Positions 26,620-33,858 of a DNA stretch of 33,858 nt are shown here, piece by piece. This DNA comes from Alphaproteobacteria bacterium (lineage in GTDB: Bacteria; Pseudomonadota; Alphaproteobacteria; UBA2966): contig JABILA010000081.1 of assembly GCA_018654745.1 (NCBI GenBank), positions 1-33,858 of the forward strand, in the 5' to 3' direction. The stretch's first letter is position 1. Each line of letters opens with the position of its first letter. The position numbers and the translations under genes are program-made. Below the pieces are notes generated by a model. It did not search any database. It was given only the letters and a program-made list of their open reading frames with translations, and had not been told where the DNA came from.

Positions 26620-27906
26620 ATGGCTCTACAACTTTTATCGAAGACTTATTGGCACGGCACTCAAATACGGTTCCGCGAACCGACCGAAAACATTGTTGGT
26701 GAACCTGTTGCCCTCAACTCAAAAGATGGCGCACGAATAAGGGGTGTTTATTGGACGCCGAAGAACAATCCCAACCCGAAAGTTGCGGTCATTGCAGCCC
26801 ACACCCGTGTCGACTTCAGCGAACATCATACTTTCGGTGCCATTTTGAAGGCTGGCTATGCCTGTCTGGGTGCAAATGTGCGTTCACTCAATAATGATAC
26901 TGATTGTTTACATGAAAAGCTTGTCATGGACATCGGTACCTACATGGACTGGCTGAAAGAGCGTGGTGTTGAGAAAATCATTATGTTGGGAAATTCGGGC
27001 GGCGGCGCGCTTTTTTCCTTTTATCAGTCTCAAGCAAAGCTGGCACCCGCAGACCGCATACGCTACACCCCCGGTGGAAAGCGAACCAGATTGGAAAAAG
27101 TTGACTTGATCCCTGGTGACGCCATCATTTACATGGCCGCGCATTGTGGTCAGGGACTGATCATCAACGAGGTCATTGACCCGTCTGTCGTCAACGAAGC
27201 GGATCCGTTCCTGTCGGACCCGGAACTGGATATGTATGATCCGCGGAACGGCTTCAAGCCCCCTCCTGAATGGATTGAATATACGCCGGAATTTGTTGCC
27301 CGATACCGAAACGCCCAGCTTGATCGTGTCCGGCGCATTGACGCATGCGCTCATGAAATGATCAACATCTCCGCGGCGGCTGCAGCCCAACACGGTGCCG
27401 AAGACTTCGAGAGTCTCCCCCTGGATGTGCAACGACGAGTCTTGCAGCGAGAAGCTTTCCAGCCTCTGATCACTATTTACCGAACCATGGCCAATCTTCA
27501 CTACGTCGATAGAACCATGGATCCAACTGACCGGGACTATGGCTCTCTTCTCAGTCCACGCCCGGATCTTATGAATTATCAGCGTTTGGGCTTCGCTCGT
27601 ATTGTGACACCTGATGGTTGGCTATCGACCTGGTCCGGACTTTCATCCAATGCAAGTATTCCGAAAAATGCGGGCTCAATTACAGAGCCGGCAGTCGTCA
27701 TCAATGCCGGGCGCGACCTGGATGTATACCCAAAAACCCATTCACAATTGATTTTCGACACAGTTCAGTCTGCCGACAAGGAATATTGGGATTTTCCGAA
27801 TGCCTTACATTACTTCGAGCCAGAAGACGGCGAGCAAGACAACGCTACTCTGAATGATTTGATGGCAAGACTTGTACCATGGATCAAGGAAAGATTTCCT
27901 CTCTAA
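26620..27906 (+). CDS. Alpha/beta hydrolase with a large cap insertion
   Basis: A 428-residue cytosolic hydrolase without signal peptide. Strand and elbow are visible: VAVIAAHTRVDFSEHHTF (55-72), then IMLGNSGGGALF with nucleophile Ser126. The acid is Asp366 or Asp368 in INAGRDLDVYP, and the base is His397 in FPNALHYFEPED. About 240 residues separate nucleophile and acid, much more than in a simple hydrolase, and include PGDAIIYMAAHCGQGLIINEVIDPSVV, so a large helical lid is likely. I cannot assign a substrate; ester, thioester or C-C bond cleavage are all possible. Its GAGGA ribosome-binding site overlaps the DctM stop codon, so it belongs firmly to the TRAP operon. It may process the imported compound. 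Confidence 0.85.
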   Translation: MALQLLSKTYWHGTQIRFREPTENIVGEPVALNSKDGARIRGVYWTPKNNPNPKVAVIAAHTRVDFSEHHTFGAILKAGYACLGANVRSLNNDTDCLHEKLVMDIGTYMDWLKERGVEKIIMLGNSGGGALFSFYQSQAKLAPADRIRYTPGGKRTRLEKVDLIPGDAIIYMAAHCGQGLIINEVIDPSVVNEADPFLSDPELDMYDPRNGFKPPPEWIEYTPEFVARYRNAQLDRVRRIDACAHEMINISAAAAAQHGAEDFESLPLDVQRRVLQREAFQPLITIYRTMANLHYVDRTMDPTDRDYGSLLSPRPDLMNYQRLGFARIVTPDGWLSTWSGLSSNASIPKNAGSITEPAVVINAGRDLDVYPKTHSQLIFDTVQSADKEYWDFPNALHYFEPEDGEQDNATLNDLMARLVPWIKERFPL

Positions 27907-27921
27907 CAAGGCGAAATAGAA

Positions 27922-28704
27922 ATGCGTATGTCAGGAAACACCGCGCTGGTTACAGGAGCTGCAGGAGGAATTGGTGCAGCAAGCGCGAAGCTGTTTGCAT
28001 CAGAAGGTGCCCAGGTCGTTGTCTGTGATATCGATTTTCTGGGTGCCAAAAATGTTGCAAAGAAAATTTGCGACGAGGGTGGTAAAGCCATAGCGGTCAA
28101 ACTTGACGTCACTGATGAAGCCGCCTGGATTGAATGTTTCGATGAAGCGCTGGACCGGTTTGATCGTATCGATACAGTGATGAATAATGCCGGGCTTATC
28201 GAAAACCTGACGATTGAGGAAACAACGGTCGATATTTTTGACCGTCTATGTTCGGTCAATCTGAAAGGTGTCTTTCTCGGCTGCAAAATTGCCATCGGTC
28301 ATATGAAACAAAGAAGTCCAGATCTCCCTTTTGCCTCCATTATCAACGTTTCGTCGACGGCTGGATTTGTTGGTACTGCCCGGACTGGCATTTATACAAT
28401 GACCAAAGGCGGTGTTCGCCTCTTCACCAAGTCAGTTGCAGTTGAGGTCGCTGAACTTGGCTACAATATTCGCTGTAATTCACTGCATCCTGGGGCTACG
28501 GAAACACCAATGTATGACGACATTCTGGTGTCTCGGAACATTACCAAAAGTGAGTTCCGCGAACTTGCCAAAACGCGCAACCCACTTGGTCGAATGGCTC
28601 AACCATATGAAATTGCCAACGGTGCACTTTTTTTGGCAAGCAACGATTCATCCTTCATGACGGGTACAGAACTGGCTCTGGATGGTGGTTATGCCGCCCG
28701 GTAA
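27922..28704 (+). CDS. Short-chain dehydrogenase/reductase (SDR, classical)
   Basis: NAD(P)-dependent oxidoreductase, 260 residues. Cofactor motif TGAAGGIG (11-18), NNAG (88-91), catalytic Asn113, Ser145, Tyr158 and Lys162 (YTMTK) are all present. Asp36 after the second strand (VVVCDID) favours NAD over NADP. The C-terminus PYEIANGALFLASNDSSFMTGTELALDGGY is typical. It lies 15 bp after the hydrolase and 30 bp before the thiolase. The place suggests oxidation of a 3-hydroxyacyl-CoA or a related alcohol ahead of thiolysis, but that is inference from context. A second in-frame ATG two codons later could be the start. Confidence 0.92.
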   Translation: MRMSGNTALVTGAAGGIGAASAKLFASEGAQVVVCDIDFLGAKNVAKKICDEGGKAIAVKLDVTDEAAWIECFDEALDRFDRIDTVMNNAGLIENLTIEETTVDIFDRLCSVNLKGVFLGCKIAIGHMKQRSPDLPFASIINVSSTAGFVGTARTGIYTMTKGGVRLFTKSVAVEVAELGYNIRCNSLHPGATETPMYDDILVSRNITKSEFRELAKTRNPLGRMAQPYEIANGALFLASNDSSFMTGTELALDGGYAAR

Positions 28705-28734
28705 CGGGTTTTATTTTACGAGGAACTACAATTA

Positions 28735-29994
28735 ATGCCTTCAGCCTATGTTATCGCCTCCTACACGACCGCTTTCAAGAAAATGCCTGAAGCGTCCTTT
28801 CGGGACCTAACCAGAGAGGCTTATCTGGGTGTACTTGAAGATGCTGGCATTTCAGATGCCAGCGACATAGAACAAGCCTGGTTCGGCAATTGCGGCATGG
28901 GCACCTTTGGCCAAAACTGCATTCGCGGTCAGGTCTGTTTTACACCACTGGTGAATGATGGGTTATTTCCCGAACGCGTTCCGATCATCAATGTCGAAGG
29001 CGGCTGTGCGACAGCATCGATGGCATTTCACGGAGCCTGGAAAGACGTTTTGTCGGGTCAATCTGAACTGTCGCTGGCAATCGGAGTCGAAAAAACTTTT
29101 GTCCCGGAAGATCCGGCAAAGATACAGGAAATCTTTGATGCTGGCATTGACCAGCTTAATCCTGAAGAGTGGAAAGAATACTATAAGAAGGCTGGCGAAA
29201 AATCAGGCAAGCCATTTGACGTCGAAAACAAGAATGGTACCGTGTTCATGGACACTTACGCCATGCAAGCGGCCTACCACATGAAAAAGTACGGCACGAC
29301 ACAGAGTCAAATCGCTGCCGGGGCTTCCAAGAACCATTACCACGGCAGTTTGAACCCCAAAGCCCAGTATCGTTTCGAAGTCAGTGTCGACGACGTCATG
29401 AATGATCGGGAAATCAGTTATCCACTGACCCGTTCCATGTGCGCCCCGATCGGCGACGGCGCTGCTGCTGCACTCATTTGTTCAGAATCCTACCTCGCCA
29501 GACTTCCTGCTGAAGTCCAACAAAGGGCTATCAAGATCAGGGCATGCGAATTGTCAGGTGGAAAATACCGAGATATCGATGAACCTGGTCTCAGTTCAGT
29601 TGCTGCCAGTAAAGCATATTCGAGGTCGGGACTGACACCTGCTGACATCGACATTGTAGAACTTCACGACGCCACTTCTTTTTGTGAAATTTATCAAATG
29701 GAGATGCTCGGATTTTGTGAGGAAGGCAAAGGTGGCGAATATGTTGCTTCAGGTGCAACAACGCTGGGCGGTGAGCGTCCGGTTAACCTGTCCGGTGGAT
29801 TGGTTTCAAAAGGCCATCCGGTTGGTGCTACCGGCCTCTCAATGATCGATGAACTGGTCACCCAGCTCCGCGGCGAAGCAGGTGCACGTCAGTCAATAGG
29901 CGCAAAAATCGCCATGGCCGAAAATGGTGGCGGTGTTATCGGGTTTGATGAGGCTGCTTGTTCTGTCATTATTCTTGAAGGGCCGGATAATTGA
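28735..29994 (+). CDS. Thiolase of the SCP-x / acetyl-CoA acetyltransferase-like group
   Basis: A 419-residue thiolase-fold protein. Nucleophile Cys91 sits in NVEGGCATASMAFHGAW, the HD motif in VELHDATSFCEIYQMEMLG, and the C-terminal GGLVSKGHPVGATGLSMIDEL carries the conserved GHPxGATG. These features place it with the SCP-x-like thiolases rather than classic FadA or PhaA, whose second catalytic Cys motif is different. Such enzymes often act on branched or bulky 3-oxoacyl-CoA; the non-thiolase Ltp2 aldolases of this clan normally pair with a DUF35 protein, which is absent here. It has a GAGGAA site upstream. It probably gives the carbon-carbon cleavage step of the pathway. Confidence 0.88.
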   Translation: MPSAYVIASYTTAFKKMPEASFRDLTREAYLGVLEDAGISDASDIEQAWFGNCGMGTFGQNCIRGQVCFTPLVNDGLFPERVPIINVEGGCATASMAFHGAWKDVLSGQSELSLAIGVEKTFVPEDPAKIQEIFDAGIDQLNPEEWKEYYKKAGEKSGKPFDVENKNGTVFMDTYAMQAAYHMKKYGTTQSQIAAGASKNHYHGSLNPKAQYRFEVSVDDVMNDREISYPLTRSMCAPIGDGAAAALICSESYLARLPAEVQQRAIKIRACELSGGKYRDIDEPGLSSVAASKAYSRSGLTPADIDIVELHDATSFCEIYQMEMLGFCEEGKGGEYVASGATTLGGERPVNLSGGLVSKGHPVGATGLSMIDELVTQLRGEAGARQSIGAKIAMAENGGGVIGFDEAACSVIILEGPDN

Positions 29995-30039
29995 TTTCTG
30001 GCGTCTGGAAACCCGGTCGAATTTGAGAAGTTGAATTAT

Positions 30040-31593
30040 ATGATTTTGAGCGACAACACACATGTTTTTCTCCCGGACCTGTGGGCAACTCACGCGAAGT
30101 TTTTTCCTGAAAAGGAAGCCGTAATTTGCGGAGACGTGCGACGGAACTGGCGTGACTTTAACCGGAATATGAACCTGGTTGCCAATCAGTTGATTTCGGA
30201 AGGAATAGGGAAAGGTCACAAAGTTGCTGTATTGATGGAAAATTCCGTAGATATTCTTGAAATTATCTACGGCATCGTTCGATCTGGCGCTTGCGTTGTT
30301 CCTCTGAGTGGACTGCTGACCACCGGCCAGGTTGAGGGGCTGATGAATGATAGTGGATCTGTGGCTGTGTTCTGTTCCAATGTCTATCGGGATAAAATTG
30401 ACCAGTGCCGTGCCAACCTTCGTGTTGTCCGTGAAAATGGATATATCTCTCATGATTTCAAAGACAGCGACTGGCGAACATATCAGTCGTTTGTAGCCAC
30501 AGCCTCGCCCGAATATCCTTATGTTTCTTATGACATCCGAGACGACTTTAATTTGATATACAGCTCAGGCACGACTGGATTACCCAAGGGCATCCTCCAG
30601 TCCCACGGTGCCCGTCTCCACTGGTCGTTCAGCAATGCCATTGAATTGCGCTACTACGTAGACAGCCGGGCTCTGACAACGACGGCGTTGTATTCAAATG
30701 GAACCTGGTTAGCGATTTTGCCCGTCTTGTTTGCCGGTGGAACACTTGTAATTCTGCCAGAGTTCAGTGCGAAGGAATTTCTGAATACCGTGCAAAAAGA
30801 GAAGATCACTCATACATTTATGGTTCCAACACAATTCATCGTCACCCTGGATAGCCCGGATTTCGACAACTATGACCTTTCCAGCCTTGAGGCGGTTCTT
30901 TGTGGCGGCTCCCCCCTCAGACCCGACACGAAGCTGGAAGTTCTGAAGCGAATGACACCTAATCTTTACGAGCTTTACGGATATTCCGAAGGCTTTGCAA
31001 CGATGAACAAACCAGGGACAAATCAACTGAAACCGGATTCAGTTGGCACGCCCGTACTGGGATTTGACGTTAAAATAGTTGGCGACGACGACTCCGAAGT
31101 TAATACCGGTGAAGTTGGCGAAATAGCGGGCTATGGCGCTGGAATGATGAGTGGATACCACAACAACCCGCAAGCGACTGAAGCCATTCTCTGGACGTCT
31201 CCTGACGGGCGCGCATTCATTCGTTCCGGCGATATTGGCCGACTGGATGAAGACGGTTTTCTCTACATACTCGATCGTAAGAAGGACATGATCATTTCCG
31301 GTGGCTTCAACATTTTCCCGGCAGATATTGAAAGCATTGTCGGTGAACACCCGGCCGTTCTGGATGTAACGGTGATTGGCGTTCCTCATGACAAATGGGG
31401 TGAGACGCCCCTCGCCCTCATCATTCCCCACGATGGCGCCAATGAAGATGAAATCCTGACCTGGTCCAACCAGAACCTCGCAAAACACCAGCGCCTTTCC
31501 GGCGTAGAGTTTCGTACGGAATTTCCTCGAAATGCATTGGGCAAAGTCTTGAAGCGGGTATTACGGGACGAACATGAAAAGCGTGTGAGTTAG
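30040..31593 (+). CDS. AMP-forming acyl-CoA ligase (ANL superfamily), second copy
   Basis: A 517-residue ligase, last gene of the plus-strand operon. P-loop LIYSSGTTGLPKGI, LYELYGYSEGFATM, IRSGDIGRLDEDGFLYILDRKKDMIISGGFNIFP and the C-terminal lysine in RNALGKVLKRVL are clear. The ATG at 30040 has GAGAAG about 9 nt upstream; a TTG at 30031 would add three residues. It is only distantly similar to the ligase at 21474-22988, so this is not a recent duplication and the two probably use different acids. It follows the thiolase by 45 bp. Confidence 0.9.
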   Translation: MILSDNTHVFLPDLWATHAKFFPEKEAVICGDVRRNWRDFNRNMNLVANQLISEGIGKGHKVAVLMENSVDILEIIYGIVRSGACVVPLSGLLTTGQVEGLMNDSGSVAVFCSNVYRDKIDQCRANLRVVRENGYISHDFKDSDWRTYQSFVATASPEYPYVSYDIRDDFNLIYSSGTTGLPKGILQSHGARLHWSFSNAIELRYYVDSRALTTTALYSNGTWLAILPVLFAGGTLVILPEFSAKEFLNTVQKEKITHTFMVPTQFIVTLDSPDFDNYDLSSLEAVLCGGSPLRPDTKLEVLKRMTPNLYELYGYSEGFATMNKPGTNQLKPDSVGTPVLGFDVKIVGDDDSEVNTGEVGEIAGYGAGMMSGYHNNPQATEAILWTSPDGRAFIRSGDIGRLDEDGFLYILDRKKDMIISGGFNIFPADIESIVGEHPAVLDVTVIGVPHDKWGETPLALIIPHDGANEDEILTWSNQNLAKHQRLSGVEFRTEFPRNALGKVLKRVLRDEHEKRVS

Positions 31594-32026
31594 ACCACCT
31601 GCACGGATTTCGCTATCGGGACCGCAAGATTGAACTAAAGCGGCTGTGCCTCAATGCCCTCGATCGACCTGGTGACCTGCCCCCCTTATCTGGTCATTCA
31701 GATGGAGAGCTCTCCCGTTTGATTTTGCCCTGATCGGGCGGTGATTGTCACGGCATCAGGGGCATGCCCCCAACAGCGGCGGAATGATTGCTGCGATCAT
31801 CGCGCCAGTCAAAAGGCGGCGGCGAGTTTCTGACGATCTCTGAGCGCCACGTGCGGAAGTTCTGTTTCGGGTTATAAGCGGACTTGAATATCCGCCCTCA
31901 ATTATGTCTGTTTCTCCGTAAAAAGGAGACCAACTTGCAAGTATTCTGCTGGGAACTTGGGGGGGGGGTGATCCAACTGGCTAACCCTTTGATATTGTTA
32001 GCAGCAATAGATTTCCAGGAATCAAG

Positions 32027-32060
32027 AAACCCCGCAACTCATTAAGTTAATGGGGTTTTT
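32027..32060 (+). terminator. Intrinsic terminator downstream of the ligase operon
   Basis: Stem AACCCC/GGGGTT with an inner AACT/AGTT pairing across a small internal loop, followed by five T. It lies about 430 nt after the ligase stop and may end long transcripts of the TRAP operon. The hairpin resembles the one at 14638-14670 in sequence as well as shape. Confidence 0.6.
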
Positions 32061-32071
32061 CTTTGATCGAT

Positions 32072-32084
32072 TGGTTGCGGGGGC
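32072..32084. repeat. tRNA-3'-end-like 13-mer, copy 2
   Basis: TGGTTGCGGGGGC. On the minus strand this reads GCCCCCGCAACCA, which equals the 3' acceptor end plus CCA of alphaproteobacterial initiator tRNA. No tRNA body follows. It is next to a terminator hairpin, as copy 1 is, and is followed by a small hairpin CGGGGG/CCCCCG that partly overlaps it. Confidence 0.55.
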
Positions 32085-32151
32085 CCGAAACCCCCGAGAA
32101 TTGACACCGCATGTTTCGATCTGATCCAAGAGTTAACGCTGCCCTGTTTTT

Positions 32152-32164
32152 TGGTTGCGGGGGC
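32152..32164. repeat. tRNA-3'-end-like 13-mer, copy 3
   Basis: Exact second copy of TGGTTGCGGGGGC, 80 bp after the previous one, again preceded by a T-run. No tRNA body is attached. Confidence 0.55.
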
Positions 32165-32222
32165 TCGATACCCACTATTTCGTACGCCTATTTCCTCTTT
32201 TATTCCTACAGTTCGGCTAACT

Positions 32223-32241
32223 TGATGTGATGTTCACATCA
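32223..32241. repeat. Perfect inverted repeat
   Basis: TGATGTGA-TGT-TCACATCA, 8-bp arms around a 3-nt centre, no T-run. It could be an operator or part of a vanished promoter; no gene start is near it except the opposite-facing end of the transposase. Confidence 0.5.
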
Positions 32242-32335
32242 CTTGTCAGATTTACATTTCTTTATATCTATTTAATAATAGAATTTTAGAAGCTAAAATG
32301 GTGGATGGGCGGCTTACATTCTTTATCAATGATTA

Positions 32336-33858
32336 GTCCGTTGTTAAGAAGTCTGTTTGAGCATTGAGACCGGGCATATCACAGCCCATATTACAGCGAT
32401 CATTTTGCATAAAAGCTTGCTCAACCATTTGAGGATGAGGCGGAAGTTGTAGCCGACGGCAGTCATGACGGCGTTGATCTGGTCACCGAGGCGTCCTTTG
32501 AGGAAGTTTCTGGCCATATGGCCATCGGTTTTGCAATGCCCGATCACAGCTTCGATGGCGGAGCGTCGCCTCAGTTCCTTTTTGATCTGTCCATGAACGC
32601 CGCGCTTTTGGCCTGATTTGAAGACCCGGTCGGGATTTTCGGTATCGTGGCCACGATAACCCTTGTCGACATAGGCGCGCTCGATCTGACGTCCTGTGAG
32701 AGCTTCGGTTTCCTCGATCACCTCCTTCAGTGTATGACCATCATAAGGGCTTCCGGGCAGCGCCTTGGCGTGCAGGATAAACTGGCCGCCCTTACAGCGT
32801 TTGTTGGTCGTGGTCAGCGAAACCTTGACGCCGAACTCCCAGGGCGTTCGGGCCTTGCCTTTACCGATGCACTCGGTCTCGGGGGCATGCCAGGAATAGA
32901 TTTTGGGATCACGCTGGCGCTGTTTCTGGCGGCGAATTTTGGAGGCCCGGCTCAAAGGAACGGCAAAGGCCTGGCGCAGGGCCTCGTCATCATCGGTCTT
33001 GCGTCTGATGTCGCGGACGATGCGGCCCAGGCGGGTGCGCAGGAACTTGAGCTTTTTCTGCATGCGCCTGAACTGTTTGGCGTGGGCATAACGCCCGGCC
33101 ATCAGGGCCGCCCGTTTGGCAACGCGGGCATAGGACTGGCGCAATGGCACATCGTGGGTCCTGGCCAGCTTGCCGAGCTGTTGAATGGCCGTCAGCAATA
33201 GCCCGGCGTCGGTCGGGAAGGCAATGTCCTTCGGTTGCACCGTGGTGTCCACCGTCACCCGTGCCATGTCGCGCTTGTTCAGGGCACCGCTCTCTTCGGC
33301 CAGGCGCAGGCTCTCCTGCAGAAGGATATCCAGATCGTCGCCAATGCGCTTGCGCCAATGGCTTAAACCCGAGCGCTCGTGCGGCAAAGTGTGCTGGAAA
33401 AATTCCTCGCCAGTCAAATACTGGAAATACGGGTCATGAACCCAGCGATCCCAAGTCGCCTCGTCCGACAGGGCATAGGTCGCCTTCAGCAGCATCATGC
33501 CGATCATGAAACGCACCGGCTCCGCCGGACGACCTTCAGCGGAGAACCGCTCCGCCAGCTGATCGTCAATCCAGTCCCAGTCGATCTTGTCGGCCAAAAC
33601 CACAAGCGCGTGTTTCAGATTGATAATTTGATCGAGACGGGCACGGAATAAATCGTCGTGCCGGGCCTGTCGTTGTTTCTTCGGTCGCATCCGGAGCCTC
33701 CGTTTCGAAGGCCTCCAGCGAATCACATTCGGGTCAAAAGATGAATCCCGTTTTGCAAGAAAACAACATCGATTACACCGGTTTCCTGCAATTTGAAATG
33801 CCGTAAATCCATCTGAAAGACAAGCATATCAACGATGCCGAAGTTTTTCACAGAGAAC
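32336..33858 (-). mobile_element. IS5-family insertion sequence, right end at or beyond window edge
   Basis: Contains one transposase gene. A candidate left terminal repeat begins at 32336 (GTCCGTTGTTAAGAAGTCT), overlapping the transposase stop. It matches the reverse complement of the last bases of the window (GTTCTCTGTGAAAAACTTC) at about 12 of 19 positions. If that pairing is right, the element is nearly complete and the window stops almost exactly at its end. Its base composition is visibly richer in G+C than the flanking genes. Confidence 0.5.
32344..33690 (-). CDS. IS5-family DDE transposase
   Basis: A 448-residue transposase. The N-terminal region (20-115) has the helical DUF772-type domain (VRFMIGMMLLKATYALSDEATWDRWVHDPYFQYLTGEEFFQH). 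The DDE catalytic residues are Asp148 in RVTVDTTVQPKDI, an Asp in RAYVDKGYRGHD, and a Glu in RRSAIEAVIGHCK. A basic helix KKLKFLRTRLGRIVRDIRRK lies between the first two. The ATG at 33690 has GGAGG about 7 nt upstream; the ATG at 33726 lacks a site and adds 12 residues. The frame is intact with all three catalytic residues, so the element may be active. Confidence 0.9.
   Translation of the reverse strand: MRPKKQRQARHDDLFRARLDQIINLKHALVVLADKIDWDWIDDQLAERFSAEGRPAEPVRFMIGMMLLKATYALSDEATWDRWVHDPYFQYLTGEEFFQHTLPHERSGLSHWRKRIGDDLDILLQESLRLAEESGALNKRDMARVTVDTTVQPKDIAFPTDAGLLLTAIQQLGKLARTHDVPLRQSYARVAKRAALMAGRYAHAKQFRRMQKKLKFLRTRLGRIVRDIRRKTDDDEALRQAFAVPLSRASKIRRQKQRQRDPKIYSWHAPETECIGKGKARTPWEFGVKVSLTTTNKRCKGGQFILHAKALPGSPYDGHTLKEVIEETEALTGRQIERAYVDKGYRGHDTENPDRVFKSGQKRGVHGQIKKELRRRSAIEAVIGHCKTDGHMARNFLKGRLGDQINAVMTAVGYNFRLILKWLSKLLCKMIAVIWAVICPVSMLKQTS

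Larger units (their letters stand above)
31594..32343. other. Gene-free region between ligase operon and IS element
   Basis: About 750 bp with no ORF I can support on either strand. It holds a run of ten G (31959-31968), a terminator hairpin (32027-32060), two exact copies of TGGTTGCGGGGGC (32072-32084 and 32152-32164) and an inverted repeat (32223-32241). Parts of 31600-31900 look like decayed coding DNA, but I could not identify the parent gene. Confidence 0.5.

Noticed and set aside
32072..32164. tRNA gene on the minus strand
   Set aside because: Only the 13-nt acceptor end and CCA match; no anticodon, D or T arms can be folded from the adjoining sequence.
1..33858. CRISPR array or phage genes
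   Set aside because: No regularly spaced repeat array and no phage structural, integrase or lysis proteins were seen.

Overview
The window looks like an alphaproteobacterial chromosome segment with moderate GC. The protein families and the gene order suggest a heterotroph that lives on small organic nitrogen and carboxylate compounds; I do not name a genus. The segment holds two catabolic modules and ends in an insertion sequence.

Module 1 (about 1-14400) is a creatinine/creatine/sarcosine island. At the left edge is a wrecked LysR-type regulator (minus strand). Next to it, on the plus strand, lie creatininase and creatinase. They converge on a long minus-strand operon: glyA, sdaA, soxB, soxD, soxA, soxG, pyc. 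Read as chemistry this is a nearly closed route: creatinine to creatine, to sarcosine plus urea, to glycine plus 5,10-methylene-tetrahydrofolate, to serine (GlyA rejoins exactly these two products), to pyruvate plus ammonia (SdaA), to oxaloacetate (Pyc). No urea-using genes are present.

Module 2 (about 14640-31600) is a carboxylate catabolism locus of unknown substrate. Minus-strand genes, in transcription order, are an acyl-CoA ligase, a MarR regulator, a UbiX flavin prenyltransferase, a UbiD-family prFMN decarboxylase, a double-length CaiB/BaiF CoA-transferase whose first half has lost its catalytic Asp, and an alpha-methylacyl-CoA racemase; a strong terminator follows. Divergently, on the plus strand, are a complete TRAP transporter (DctP, DctQ, DctM), an alpha/beta hydrolase, an SDR dehydrogenase, an SCP-x-like thiolase and a second acyl-CoA ligase. 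Four copies of a 14-bp inverted repeat, CTTCG-N4-CGAAG, occur in front of the three expected promoters: two before ubiX and one on each side of the 660-bp divergent region. One copy sits exactly between a good -35 and -10. I infer these are the operators of the MarR protein, making this one ligand-induced regulon. The pathway (import, CoA activation, decarboxylation, epimerisation, thiolysis) does not match a complete route I know, although TRAP plus class III CoA-transferase plus UbiD/UbiX recalls anaerobic phthalate degradation.

The right end (31594-33858) is a gene-free stretch with a terminator, short repeats whose core matches the 3' end of initiator tRNA, a 10-G tract and a palindrome. 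It is followed by an IS5-family transposase gene running almost to the window edge.
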